From Aphis gossypii (taxonomy: Eukaryota > Arthropoda > Insecta > Hemiptera > Aphididae), in contig NC_065530.1 of the NCBI RefSeq assembly GCF_020184175.1, forward strand, positions 56,769,260 through 56,833,259: 64,000 bases of DNA. The letters run 5' to 3'. This document shows positions 42,501 through 57,007 of this stretch, piece after piece. The translations under genes were made by a program, and so were the position numbers. The notes beneath the pieces are model-generated. The model had not been told where the DNA came from, searched no databases, and saw only the letters and a list, made by a program, of their open reading frames with translations. Every line of letters begins with the position of its first letter. The first letter of the stretch is position 1.

Positions 42501-45500
42501 TTGATAAAAGTTGATGACATAGAGTTAACGACTATCGTCGCTTATTCTCAATACCTAATCACTACTTTGACGTGTTTCATTGAAAATTACGTTTAAAATA
42601 TTTAATATTTCTACACAACTATTCTATATCGAAACAAGTGATTTCGACAGCTGGTCTTTAAATAAAATCCTATAGTTAAATGTTTTTAAACTGAAAACGA
42701 CCAAGTACCTATCGACTATCCTAACAATTGGTGTATACCTATCATTATTAGATCCGTTGACCGTTATTATAATTTTATAAAAGGCAATATTTTAATTCAA
42801 TTAAAATCAACCCATACAAATTAAATAAGTTTCTATTTTAAGATAATTTTTAGTTTAAATTCTATTAATTCAGCTGTTTAAAATCTAACGTCTCCAAGAT
42901 TTTTGAACACGTATTAATTAATAATTTTAATACATAACAATATACAATGTAATTAGCAATTTCCCACACAATAAACATGATATAATTCTATGCATTAAGC
43001 ATAGATATATTAACTACTTAGTTACCCAATTGTTATAGTACCTATAAGATAATGAACAAACCTTTAATCGTTTGTTTATAAATTATAACCTATATGATGA
43101 GCTTATGTATCACGTATAATGTATATTCTATAGGTATTACTTAAATTAAAAATTATTACGTAACAAAGAAACATGTTAGTTTATTAGGTAGATATATCTT
43201 TTGTCATCTTAAAAACAGCACTTTCGATTTGGCTATATTCTCATAAACTTCTCCGTTATTAATAGAGTGGTATTAAAAACAAGCTGTCAAAAAGTACTTT
43301 CTCATGTATGAGCAAAAATTTCGCATACTCGTATGAAAAAAAAAATATCTGACCTTTACAGATAATCCGAAAAAAATATTCATCAGTTGATCTCTTACCT
43401 AGTATAATATGTATTATTATTTGAAGCTCCCTAATATTTAACATGAATTACATATTAAAAAACAATTTTCAAAACATAAGTATTGAACACCAACATAAAT
43501 ACATAAGTATTTGTTAATTTTTAAACCGACATATAAAGAATTCTTGTATTAGGTACTTATACGCTTTATACCACCATATATAATACTATAAATAAAAAAT
43601 AAACAACACTACAAATTAAATTTAGAGTTGATAAAATTATATACCTATGAAATCGAGAATATAGTAATTAATAATTACTAATTAATATTTAAAATTCTAG
43701 ATAATATACATCGTTTATTTTATATCAATTACTCGTATAATATAATGTAATATTTTTATGCATGGAAATATTTTCTAATTTACATTAACATAATTAATGT
43801 ATTTAGATTACTTAATGAATTCACGACAACTATTTACTCTTATTATTTTAACTCTAATTAAGGCATGTTTAGACAAGTTAATGTCAAGTTGAATACCTAC
43901 GTTATTGTGATAAAATATGTCAACAGTTTCGTATTTAAAATACAAATAAAAACGTTTAGTTAAAGATTTTTATCAAATAAAAATCGAATAATTAATGAAT
44001 TTTTACTTCATCAAAAGTACATAAAATTAAAATATTAAAGTATTAGTGTAGTAATCAATCATTGTGACTTAACATTAATTTTTTTAACAATTCAAAGCTT
44101 GACATTTTTATATAAATTCCAAAAACATTGAACATATACAAACATGAATAGAACACAAACTTAATGTTATTAATTATAGGCATTAATTCTAATGATCTGA
44201 TCATATGACAGTTCATAATACAATTATTTATTAACAATGTTAGAAATATAGAGAATAATAAATTAATGTACATACTTAACAATAAAGTGAGCAATATTAA
44301 AATGAAATGCAAAAACAAAAATCCAACAAAATTTTTTAGTATAAGTTACGAGTAATAAACCTGCTGATATTCTGTCTACTCCAGATTTGAGAATGTGTTT
44401 AAAATAATAAAGTTGTGAGAAATACATTTCATTATCCAATACCACGGGATGAAACCATTTTGAACAAATGTCATACTATTATGTACCTAATCAAGATTCA
44501 AGAGCAGTTCCCTTTTTGAATTTCAATATAATTTTAATTATAATCTTTCATTTAAACATTATATTATATGATCTGTATAGAAGCACTACAACGTAAGGAG
44601 TCACTTTGAGTATATATAAATGACAATGTAGTACTATAAATTATATAATTCTAAGAACTAATTACATAGTCGATGTTCAGGTAACAGTTTATTAATTTGT
44701 AGCACAAATATAGACCATCAAAGATTCGTTACATAACATATAAGTATGATATTTGAAACTATTATGCATGATGTTGGTTTTGATATTTATAATTGATGGA
44801 AAATTAACATCTAACTACTTAAACTAAGTAATTGACTTCAAAGAAATAATATTGTCAAATTAATTATAACCGATATAGCCACATAGGTATTCAAATTAAA
44901 TTTGAAATTTTTAGTTCGTTACATAATAATATTTAAAGTTACTTATAAAGACTTTAATATTAGTAGAAATTGATTTCTAAAGAACAGAATTATTTCAGTT
45001 CTATTAAAGTACACATCAGTTTTCAGCAGGGTCTCAATGCAACATAATATGTAATAGGTACTTACTGAAGAAACACAAAATACCATGATATAGTATAGCA
45101 TTGATTATAATGTGACTCAGATCTCACTATTAAAGCTAACATATGTAATAAATCTAATGACAGGTCAAGCTTTGGTTTTAAGTTTTTAACGATATTTTCT
45201 GTAGAATAAAAGCTAATAATTAAAATATAATTGAATTATTTTAGTTCTACAGATGATTGGTACCTACAATATTTTAAGAATAATAATATAGACAGTTATT
45301 ATACTATAAATACTCCAAATTATTCTAAAAAAATATATCTTTTCTATTTTAAAATTACTATAATCAATGTGCAGTGTGCTTAGTATTTTTAAAATTCCAA
45401 TACTATTACATACATAAATATACCAATGTGGATCAATTTCATAATAATTAAGATTAATATACACTTTGCATTATTTTCCGAAACTATAGCATACAATGAT

Positions 45501-47619
45501 CGTGTTGTAATTTATAATATACTTTTTCATATACTTTTGAATCAGGATAAGAAAATTTTTATTTTACATATTTTAAAAGTTTTAGGCATATTTGAAATTG
45601 TTGAATCCAAAGTTTGAATTTCGAATTTTAATTTTAAAACTTTTTACTTGTATATATTATGATCTTTATATAAATAATATATCAAAATATTAAGAAGGCT
45701 CTCAAATTATATTATTACCGGTAAAAGCCTAAAGCTCTAAAATGATTAAATGATTAGTTTTGTCAGTAAAACTATTTTTAAATTTATAATATATTTAAAT
45801 CATTAATTTATAAAATTATCGTTTTTACAAGTATATTCTTATAGCATTCAAATATGAAACTCTTCCAAACCTTCCAACCTAAAATTAATCCATGGTTTCC
45901 AGACAATTTGCTTTCCGCATGCAAATTATCTCTGCTTCATGGTTCATCAAAAAAAAAAAAAAAATCACCTTAATGATTTAAAACCCCAACATTCATTCAT
46001 TAACCAAATTATACTACATTGATTTATTCATTCAAAGTTAACCTACGAGTATCATAAACCCGTTGATAAACAGACTTTCCACTTGTATAATCCTCGAAAA
46101 CCCTCAACAACGACGTTACAAATGAAACTGGCTTAAAAATAAATGTCCCAATAATGGACACTGCTTAAAAGTACAAATATATCATACAAGTATTTAATAA
46201 ATATATGTAAGCTAATAATACTATAATAATCAATTTAAAGAAGTATATCTACTATCTATGCCTACCAAACAATAGTTTTATTATGTAACTGTTGCGTATA
46301 GACTGCAGTCGACTATGTATACATCTATATCTGAAATAGGTATTTAGCTATAACTTAAATTTTATTAAAATACCTATAAGTTAAGCTACTAACATTATGA
46401 TTAATTATTATTATTATTATCTAAGTAATTTACTTGAACTATTTAAAATAAATAAATAATGTAAAGTAATTTATTTTCTATAATAGGTATGTTATTTGCG
46501 CGAGTATTATATAATCACGTAGTATATAAACTCCAGAAAAATGTAAATATTTATTATTTATAAATGACTAGTGTATATTATGTCATAATTATCATAATTC
46601 ATTAATTCTACTAAATAAGAGTATTATGTAGGTACTATGTAGGTACTTATAATTAATATGAAAATTGTGAAGAACAAATATTGAAATTTTAAAAATTTAA
46701 GCTTTGAAAATAGAGAGTGGGGCACTGAAATGAATCTATTTAACTTTAAATTCTAGGTTCTTGAAGGATATTTTCTAGAACATAGAGTTAAAAATATTAT
46801 TGTTTAATGTTATAAATATCATAATATGTTGAACTAATAGTTTATACATGTATAATGTATACATCACAATATTAAGATTTTTATTATGTCAATTTTGTGC
46901 TATTAAATTCCATGAAATTAGCATATTATGTTTCACAGCATTCCAATGTACTCAAAGATGTTATTATAAAATATTAACCTACATTTAAGTTATCTTAATT
47001 TCTAAAGAATTATTTTAAAAGTTTAGTAAAATGAATAAGAAAAATTACAATAGTGTTAAAAAAAATGTAAACGAATTAATAAAAGTTTGATATTCACAGC
47101 AATCGTTTAACTGAATCTATCGATTATAAGGACTTGTAAATTTTAAAAACACTGCATACTACGTACGTTGTACACACCTATGTAATAAGTAGGAAAAATT
47201 TTAATCGGCTTCGTAGCTATAAAGGAATATAGGTTAGTTAAAACTGAAAGAAATTATATTGCAAGCGGAAGCTTAAATAAAAAAAAATAATAATAATACC
47301 TTCATTAATATATCTCCCGTAATATATCGCCACCAACTATCGTAGGTAGGTATGTCAATAATAATAATCGTTATCGGCTCAATTAGGAAAAAAATTCTAA
47401 AATAAATATATAGTATAAAATACTAGTTTTTATAAACATATTATTTAAGTGATTTATGCGTTCAATGATTTTTATTTTTAATCGTAATTTATATTATAAC
47501 AACGACAAAATATACATAGCCATTTATGCGTGAGAAATCCACGCGTTATACATATCTACTAATATTATTAAAATGCGTATATTATTGTACATTTGTACAC
47601 ACGAAGGAAATAAAAAAAA

Positions 47620-48090
47620 ATCAGCAAACCGGTCCTTGTCTGGTTCGTCAGCAGCGAAAAACGGGACTGACCGACGAGGAGCCCCGAGGACGTACGAAAT
47701 AGGAAATCGGTCGATTTTTATCTTTAACCGAAGAGATGTATAAAAAAGAACTCTCGGGCGATTATCATCTTCTCTCAGTCGAGTGCATTCGGTTTTGCAA
47801 CAATCGATTATTATTATTATTATTATTATCATTATTATTATGATCATTTATCGTTGTACGGCACGGCGCGACTAAAGACCGGATTATTATTTTTATTTGT
47901 ACCGTATGCAAATCGCGCGCTCCGGGTGACGTTTAGACCCTGTAGGCAATCACCGTGAAGCCGCAGCTACCGCCAGTCTCCCACTCTATGGCAGCCGCTT
48001 CTCTTTCATATTCTTTGAATTACACATTTGATACCGCATTGCCGCCGGAAGCCGGTTGCGAGCGTGCGACGCGTCATTTCGCACATTTTA
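47620..48090. promoter_or_regulatory. CpG-rich patch in intron 1
   Basis: GC- and CG-rich relative to the intron, with an ATT microsatellite in its middle. No convincing exon or core promoter pair was found. Confidence 0.35.
47808..47841. repeat. ATT microsatellite
   Basis: ATT triplets with one ATC interruption. Read on the minus strand they give a run of Ile in a spurious frame. Confidence 0.9.
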
Positions 48091-50339
48091 AATTTGTGCA
48101 CACGCACAATATGGTATATATCTACCTAAATAGTAACCGTACACTCTTATTATGTACACTGTACAGGTATAAGTATAATATTATAACAACGTTACATTCG
48201 ATTCAAGTTTTTTACGGCCATTCAAAATAATTAATAATAACATTCACGAGTAGAGATAATTTTATTGATTCGGAGCAATATAAAAAAAGAGATTTTTCTG
48301 GAGGGAGTTAATATCCCTCTAAAGTCTGTCTAACCCTCCGCCCTACTCGAGGTAGATAGTGACAATTAAATTTTCACAAATCGCATATTAACCTTAAATT
48401 ACATTTACCTACATTTTACCCTAATATTATAATTTGAGTATAACTTATAAAGCACAGCGTGCTTGTTATATATATTTATATTCTATATATTGTGTAACAA
48501 ATTCAAACGTCAGTCACTTAAAATAACGAGAAAAATCAGTGTGCAAGACACACAGTGCCCACACATATTGGTAAGTTCATGCACCCGTGACGAGATAAAA
48601 CGTCAACATCCTTTTTTCGGTTTGCAGCGTAATGAGTATTATATACCTACGCAAACGATATATTATATATTGTTTACTTTACCCCACGAGTTTGTACGCC
48701 GAGAATCGTATATATTTATACATATAATACGGAATTATGTGCCAAATGGCGTGGACAAAACACTCAATTTGAAAATACAAAAATATCTATATCGCATACA
48801 ATATATACATATATTCTAAACGTCAATTAGCTCACATTTAAAAGCGCGTTGTTACTTCACGCGCTAAAAAAAATCAAATAGGTATCATACATACTTATAA
48901 CTTGTGACATGAATATAAACGCATACCTACATGGTTATATGAATAGTAATTATATATTCGTAAATATTATAATACATCAATATAAAACACCGAAATTACC
49001 GTAATTATTCAACCGGTAGATAATTTTTAATAGGGTCATAATATAACAAGTCGAAATTCATCTAACCATCTAAATACATACGAGTCTCGCTATAATTTAA
49101 TAATATAATCTTAAAAATGCGTTATTTAATATTATTTTCAATTCACATACCTTCACAATTAGTTCACATGCATTTATATAGGTAGAATATGATTATTCGC
49201 TATAATATAGCAGTAAAAGTATAGTTATAGCAGATAAGTATTAATTATTCATTTTAGAAAAAACTAGATAATAATTTTTGAATGAACTATTCGAATAATT
49301 TTTTTCATTTTTTACAATAACTTCTTTTAGGAATTTATAAAGAATATATTATTATTATTTTCAATAACAAAAACTAATACAATCAATAAATCGAAAAAAA
49401 ATGAATAGGTAACGCTTAACCTAGTATAGAATACGAGTCATGACATTTATTAGTTTTAAGTATGCAACTATCGAATTAATTTGTAAATATATCTTCGTTA
49501 AAACATACTGATGGGAAAATTATTCTGATCGCGATATCGTCATAGAATCGTACCTATGCATATTACATACAGATTCGTATTTCCTTTCACGGTTTTACGC
49601 ATGGGCGTCACATTCACACACAATTTTTCTTAATATCAAAATACAATCGGTTTGGGTCACACACGCTCGTAGTTTGAATGACACAGTAATCGAATAGTAC
49701 CTACCTATATACGTAGAAAGAGTAATGTAATAGTATTACATCAACAAGTATAAATAATATAATATGATTTTATAATAAATTATTCCGAACACGCGCAAAC
49801 ATATATAATAATAATATTATACATGAAATTATCAAAATGTAAAAATATTTTACTATTCAATTCTACAATACCACTAATTATGTAGTATATCTATAAAAAA
49901 ATTTATATATTTAATATGTAACGCTACGTAATAATTGAGGAAGAACGAGGTGATAAGTGTGTCGAGTACTTGCGTGTATTTACTATTTATAATATCACTA
50001 TTAAAAAAACCGATTATTTTATAAAGGTTTTCTCCTTCCTATAGAAAGGATTCATTCCTAGCTCATACATCTAAACTCTACAGCCACGAAATTAAACCAA
50101 ATACGACGTTATTATACTTGTCAGTCAGCTGCTTAGAAAAAATAAGTAAATTGTTACACAAATCTATATAGACATAATTTTTAATTATAACAATGCTGGT
50201 AAAGTTTTAATACAGAAAAAAAAGAGTTTTACTCGCGAACCCGGATGATAGTAATCGCGCGATGCTTTCAAACGTGGAAAATGTTCAAGCAATACCGGTT
50301 TATAAACATAATACAGTTTTGTTTCTACGTTTTCCTCAG

Positions 50340-50700
50340 TGCAAAACTAATTTCGCAAACAGCGTGACGGACGTCTCGACATCCACGCCGCCGCCGTCAC
50401 ACTGCCAATGTCAGAATTAGCAATTTACTGCAGCTGGCGCTATATAATATACAACAAGTTTATTATATACATATATTATACTTATATCGATGTACATGTA
50501 TATTATATTGTAAGGTATCGACGGCGATGACGATGACGCGACGGGCAGGGTGAGGCGAGTTCCCACAACCTCCTATCAACGCGGTAATTATTAGGTTATC
50601 TAACGCGCGGTATCGCGGAACTCTGTGGCACGACGGCGACCAGCTCCGCGGCGGCGTTTTGTAGCAGGCGCCTCGTAATTATAGGTATTTAAGCACGTCG
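50340..50700. promoter_or_regulatory. CpG-rich patch in intron 1
   Basis: Two GC-rich blocks (50361-50405 with CCGCCGCCGTC, and 50518-50700 with GCTCCGCGGCGGCG) flank an AT-rich spacer. This is a candidate regulatory element with no coding match. Confidence 0.35.
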
Positions 50701-51025
50701 AATAATGATTTGACCCATATATTTCTGAGAGCCTCGACGGGTCACCTAACCTACCTAATCTAACAATACCTTGTATATATTATGTTTCCCGTGGTACACA
50801 AACACGTATTATATACCCGTGGAAAACCCGCTTTTTCGTTTCAACGACAAGAGAATAAAATCGCAATCGAATTGAAATATGTAAGGCTCAACGGGTACGG
50901 TGGAAAACACTTCAACGGTGGAATGGGATAACTTCGAAAAAATAGATCTCTGGAGGTGTTCATCGGTTTAGTGCCAGTGCCAGCCTGCAGCCAACTATTA
51001 GACGTGTGTAATAAATAATAACAAA

Positions 51026-51119
51026 ATTATTATTATTATTATTATATATATATATTTGGGGTCAGACATTGATTGTGATTATTAAATAAGTATTAATAAT
51101 GCATGGTGTGTGTGTGTGT
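51026..51119. repeat. ATT/TA and GT microsatellites
   Basis: An ATT run passing into TA repeats at 51026-51055, then a short GT run at 51105-51119. Confidence 0.85.
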
Positions 51120-54000
51120 ATGGAAACTACGAGCAGTTGTGTGTTCGCACGCGCCGGTCATCTGATGCCGATTTGATTGACATCGCATTCATCGTGCGTT
51201 GCAGTATTATATTATGTCGGGGCAATGTATATTGTACATCTAATATATATTTATTATTTTTTTTATCTACCTGTATATATAGGTACAGTATAGGTATGAC
51301 ACGTGCACTTTGTAGACACCGTAATAATTGCCCGTATCGCAAGTTTTGAATGATACCGCGTGGGTTTCGATGACACTATTATATTATAATTATTGTTGGC
51401 GGCAAACGAGGATATAATATTATTATATTTATTAATAACATTAACTACCTATTAAATGTATTTTTCGAACTATTCAATTCCACAAAAAATCTCCCAATTG
51501 AAAATAAAATCTGATCTTATGTTTCCGTCTCCATATTTTCCCCGTTTATATAATAACACTATTAAGTGTTAAGGTCACAGATTGAGTAATAGATGCGTAT
51601 TGTGTATTAGTACGGTACTATATACTGCCAAATGTTATTATACAATTTATACACTATATAATATACAATATACATGATCCATGACCCATGTACTATGGTT
51701 TTAATTGTACAAACATAAGATGTACAATAACGTTAACTACGTGTATTTAAATATAGTTGTGTTTAGTACATTCGTCAAACGTAAATTTTGTGTTAAAATT
51801 AAAATGTCTAGCAAAATATTTTTGAGAACTTCAATTTATATTAGCCATCACCCATCACTCATCAGTATTCATAGTGAATCTTACACGTAACAAAGATTTA
51901 TACCAATACTATATACTATTTTTAATAATAATATTTTAAATTATAATTTGATTGTAAAAAATAAAAATTTTGCAAGGATCATAATTTTTTTTATAATATA
52001 TTAATATTTTATGAATTAAAACCAGTTTTAGTAATTAAGTAAAACGGTTGTCACAAATTGCAACTTTATTATTGGTAATATGTGATCATTAAATGAATAA
52101 CTTATAATTATCTAATATTAAATCACAGATGCTTTTACAAGTACTTGAAATACACGTATTCAACTTTTCTCTCTAAATCCTTGAGTAACTGTAGTAGGGT
52201 AGTCTATATAATCAATAGCAATGTTTTAAAAAATATTTTATGAATTTAATTAAGCAAAAATATTATTCAACTCAATTTTTTAAATTTTTTAATTGTATTA
52301 TTAATGTATATTAAATACTATAATAGTTAGTGTTAACCTACGGAATGTATGAAACATATGATAGATATTAAAAATCATTTTATAATTAATGTTATCGTCT
52401 ATGTTTTTTTTTGCATAGCTGTACCTATAGTTCAAAAATACTAACACCATGTAAAAACATTGACCTCGCTCTCTTTTTTTTATGGTCTGCAATCTGCCCG
52501 TTGTCAAAAATGAAATTGGCACAGCATCACATGCCACATAAGTATGTGTCAGACATTTGGACGTCTATATAATTGTTTTAACGTTGTATAGGTATAACCT
52601 AAACTTAATAGTTCAATTTTACAACTCTCAGGCTTTTAAATTAACTACTCGCTGGCTCACTGCTCATTGCAAATTTAACCATGGTTTATATTTCGTATGT
52701 TATATAATATTAACCCGTATAGATGTCCAGATTTTTTACCTGAGCAATAATTATTATATATTTTACGTTAATTTAGTATTATAATAATATATTAATATGT
52801 ATTGTCTATTTTATAGAATTTACAAACAAAATTTTAAAACTGATCAAATGTAACGAATAAAATAAACTATGCAAACATTGAGAATGTTATACAATAATTG
52901 AATATTGTATGCTAAAAAAGTAAAAAGTATATGGCCGTATGGGTAACATACATGATATCTCATAATAATAACGTAACGTTACTGTGGAAAGATAGGCATA
53001 AATATAGATAGTACCTATTAAAATATCGAGTTTGATAAGGAATGCTTAATTGGAGCAAATTTTAAAATAATATACCATCGATATTGTCCTATAAGTGCAG
53101 CGCATGGCGATAGAAATAGAATAATTGCATTTCGCATTAACCAGTATTCACTGTAGATACAAATGTTTACGCTGCAGTACGACGTATAATTTGATTGCAA
53201 ACACACGTGCTCGTACGCAAGGGAATAAGACATTGCAATAATATGCTAATATACAAATTGTCCATAGTCACGCAATTCATTTGACTGCAGCACATTTTCA
53301 ATTTTCATAACATATTAATCGATTGACTCAAATAATCCTATATCACCGATGAAAATCAAAATCCTTCTAATATTTCTGTAATATAGTATACCAATAAGTT
53401 ATAACCTGTAGTATTCGGGTCATTGCAATGTCTAATTCCAATTTTGATTATTATAGTCTTCTCTACCAAAATTACAAACTACCGTTGGTCGTTAGTCGTT
53501 ACCGTTTTATTAGCACAAAATATGTTGAAATATTACGTATCGTCTTTGTTTCCATATTAGGCTCCAGCACGTATAAACATATGCGCGCACTTAGAATTAT
53601 AACCAAACGTCTAGACTTTGTCTATAGACATAGCCTATAAGTAATTATTTATATATTATATAGGTAGTGTGCACTAATACGTTATTCAAGTAATGCAGTA
53701 ACTATTAGTTATAATGAAATACATTTCACACTTGGATATTTTAATAATAATAATAGGTAGTACACAGTTGCATTAACGATTAACTTTATTGCACTTATTT
53801 TTCTACTCATTACCTACGTGACTATTATATTATGATAACTCTTATAAATATATCATTACTTATATACTATATTGTACATAGTATACGACAATACGAAATA
53901 ATATTTTTACTAAACTTTTTATGTATAAGGATCTATACTTATTTGGTAGTGTTTTTTAAAAATAAACAGTTATCTGGATATCCATCAAAAGTTCAAACTA

Positions 54001-54102
54001 CAGTCAGCGGAACCTCAAAACTTGAACCTCTATCAATCAAATTTTCGATAACTCAAATTGTTTTTTTGCTCCCAACCGATTTGGGTTATCAAGGTTCTAC
54101 TG
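54001..54102. mobile_element. Pogo/Tigger-like MITE (102 bp)
   Basis: The right end, inverted, begins CAGTAGAACCTTGATAACCC, the characteristic pogo/Tigger terminus. The left end begins CAGTCAGCGGAACCTC, with a small insertion. TA dinucleotides flank both ends (53999-54000, 54103-54104). The element creates a spurious reading frame across 53.8-54.2 kb. Confidence 0.75.
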
Positions 54103-54342
54103 TATTAATAATTAATAAGGTTATGATTGAAAATAAAACTTTAAAAATTAAAAAACATAATATAATGTACATTATACATGTTGCGCAAGAATTTAAATAT
54201 TTTTAGTAGTCCTAATAAACGAAATGGTCCTATAACTAAAACCAATAACTGTATTTTATATCAACTTTTGATATACAATACTTACAATAGCTTTTAATAT
54301 CATTATTTTACGAATTTATTAAGTTAAATTCAAATATCTTAC

Positions 54343-54428
54343 CAGATTTCCCAACTCGAGAACTTCCCAACACTACAGTCCGGATACGTCCAATATTCGT
54401 CATATTTATTTCAGTTTGAAATATAGTA
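54343..54428 (-). CDS. Ras-like small GTPase, first coding exon (P-loop)
   Basis: The coding part is 54343-54403 (20 codons plus one base); 54404-54428 is 5' UTR. The translation is MTNIGRIRTVVLGSSRVGKS. Residues 13-20 form the G1/P-loop GxxxxGKS that binds nucleotide phosphates in Ras-family GTPases. An in-frame TAG lies upstream of the ATG, with no other ATG between, which fixes the start. The donor CTG/GTAAGA and the acceptor (a T-rich tract ending in TTTTAG) are good. The last base G completes an Ala codon with the next exon, 17.8 kb away. At the Ras Gly12 and Gly13 positions this protein has Ser15 and Arg16, so the loop is atypical. No N-terminal lipid or signal sequence is visible. The closest family I recognise is RERG/RASL11/RASL12; the exact orthologue is not determined. 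Confidence 0.9.
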
Positions 54429-56949
54429 CTAAAACATAAAAGAAAAATAACAATTTTTTCTATAATACTGTACAATAATTTTAATATATTCTTAAAAAAA
54501 AAAATTACTAATTGTACTTAAATAATGAACATATTTTATTTATCATAATAATTACAAAACCATAATTTATCAAATAAAAGTCATCTAATTATAATATTTA
54601 TAATAATAACTAATATTTAAGTAATAACATATTTAAAACAATTAAAACTGTAGGTACAGTTTATATTATTAGTTGAACTATTATCCATCACACAGTTACA
54701 ATTTCCTTTACATATACAAATACAATTATAGTATATTTGCGTGTTTAATACCTAACACCTATATATATATATATATTATTTTAATTTGTTTTTTAAAAGG
54801 AGTTGTCATTTAAATCATTAAGTAAGTACTATGTAATTTAAATATTAGGAATATTTTAATATGTATTTACTAATAATTTGCATACATTATTAAGTTTATT
54901 CAAATAATTTATATTATATTATATAAACATATTATTAAATAAATACAAATTAAAAATAATCATAAATATTTAAATATTACATCTGCTTCGAGTTACTATT
55001 TACCTCCCACTTAGATATCTAGTTCAACGCTAATGTATCCGATATTATAGTTATTATTATTATTTAAGTTCAATAAAAAAATATTAATTATCTAATGATT
55101 ATAAAACGAAATACAACGCCAAATCGATTTTTAATGATTAATGAATGTTTACATGGCGATGTAGGATATGCAATTAATCATAAGATTATTAGTTTCCCTA
55201 TGGAAAAATTTAAAAATTATTAATCATTTATAGTAGACATATTTTTTCAAATCACCTAGGTATTACATAATTGTTCAATTTTTTTATTTTGAAGTGGACC
55301 ATATTTATAAATTATTACTTTTTATAATAATATTAAATATAAACAATTTTTTTTAACAATGTTAAATTTCATTAAAGATATAATTTTCAAAATTAAATTA
55401 AAATTAATTTAATAACAACTTAATAATATATTATATTATATTAAACATTTAAAATGATAGTGATTGTTTTTAGTTATATAAGTTTTAGGTGAATAATTAA
55501 AATGTATAGTTACTAAGTAGATACAAATTTACCTATTATATTATTGTAAAACTAATTGGCCATTAAAAATAAATTTATTTTTATCAATTATAAATCTAAC
55601 AATATAATAGATAATAACATAATTATCATAGATACATTGATTGCAATCGGGGAATCGATTCAGCTGGTTATATTCGTACCAATTTAATAAATCAATATTA
55701 TGTTTCCCAAGAAAAGAATTGAATACAGTTTGAACTATATATTATAAATGTATAACTGTTAAGAATACATTTTTACTATTTACTTATTATAGGTATACTT
55801 AATCATATTAGTATAAAAATAATGTAATTTTTTATTATATTTAAGCCATATTTTTAATTTTATACTTAGAAACAATATACTTTTTTTGAAACATTGAATA
55901 TTATTGAATTATTTTTTTATTAATAATCATCTATTGAGCTTATAGCTAAAAATAACTTAAATAGGTACTTAGTTGAAGAGTAAAATGACAAGGAATACCC
56001 TGCAAAAGACACAATCCAAAATAAGTATACCACTCATCGTAACTTTATAAAAGTACCTAATCTACTTCCGATTATGAAACAATAAATATAGGTCGTCATT
56101 AAAAAATAAATAAAATCAGTATATTATGATGAAACAAAAAGTAAAATACCTAATACAATTTATACAGACATCAAATTACAATTTTCAAAAACCATTTTAT
56201 TAAAAAAAAAAAAAATAGTTTATTCTGAAAATATTTTTATATAATATATTATAGGTACCTGCATCATATAATATCACACACGAAAATATTATGTGAAAAT
56301 GTACAATGTAATAATATCGTGGAAAGTAGATAGTTTAAAAACTAAAACAGAAATGGCATACCCTTTGTCTACACGTAAATATTATAAAAATTTATATTTA
56401 TAATATTTGATTGAATTAAGGAGGGATGAAGGGGGTCAAAGTCCTTATATTAAGTATTAATAAAATATTGTATGTGTACATCTTCTAATTATATCTCATT
56501 AATAAAACAATTAAACGTTAAAAACGCATACTTTTTCTACACTTTTACATCATCTTCTAAATTTTTCCCAATTTAAGCATTACCTACAATATATATCTAA
56601 TATAATATATATTAATATTATTTAAATTAGAATGCTTACATTTTTAATTAACTATATGAGCCCTCGTCAACAAGATGTAGTATCGTCTGTCGATATATTA
56701 TATATATATTGTTACCATATATTATATACGTTTATGCTGGATTAACCATCAATTATAATTTTCTCCACGAAGTCTGTGACATTTTTTTCAGTGACTATTA
56801 CGAGGTGATATCAATGTGACAGCAGTGAACGGTAAAAATTCGCCATCCGTTTTACGAAATTAAATTCTTTTATTTAAAAAAAATAATAATAATAACAATC
56901 GTGAAAACCATAAACGAAACTACTGTAGTAATATCACCGTCGTCTGAAC
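54429..56949 (-). other. Proposed 5' UTR intron of the Ras-like gene
   Basis: AT-rich DNA between the acceptor at 54429/54430 and the CpG-rich promoter patch. The right boundary is uncertain because the upstream donor is weak. No coding sequence was seen. Confidence 0.4.
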
Positions 56950-57007
56950 CTGCACACACGCACACTCAAAACGGACGACCGAACGTTAAAACGAACACGT
57001 TGCGACT
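56950..57007 (-). other. Proposed 5' non-coding first exon of the Ras-like GTPase gene
   Basis: The stretch runs from the predicted initiator A (57007) to a possible donor GTGTGCAG/GTTCAG. That donor is weak, and others downstream are possible. It would splice over about 2.5 kb to the acceptor at 54428, just upstream of the start codon. The existence of an upstream non-coding exon is inferred from the strong acceptor TTTTATGTTTTAG before the first coding exon; the position of this exon is only a proposal. Confidence 0.35.

Larger units (their letters stand above)
36516..54342 (-). other. Intron 1 of the Ras-like GTPase gene (about 17.8 kb)
   Basis: Bounded by the donor after 54343 and the acceptor before 36515. 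Most of it is AT-rich and featureless. CpG-rich patches lie at about 47.62-48.09, 50.34-50.70 and 51.11-51.20 kb. A 102-bp pogo-like MITE sits at 54001-54102, about 240 bp inside the donor end. No nested gene was supported. Confidence 0.85.

Noticed and set aside
47524..47847. 107-codon minus-strand frame starting with an Ile run
   Set aside because: The start is translated ATT microsatellite; the rest crosses a CpG-rich patch without homology.
53832..54206. 124-codon plus-strand frame
   Set aside because: Its centre is the pogo-like MITE at 54001-54102, so it is not a gene.
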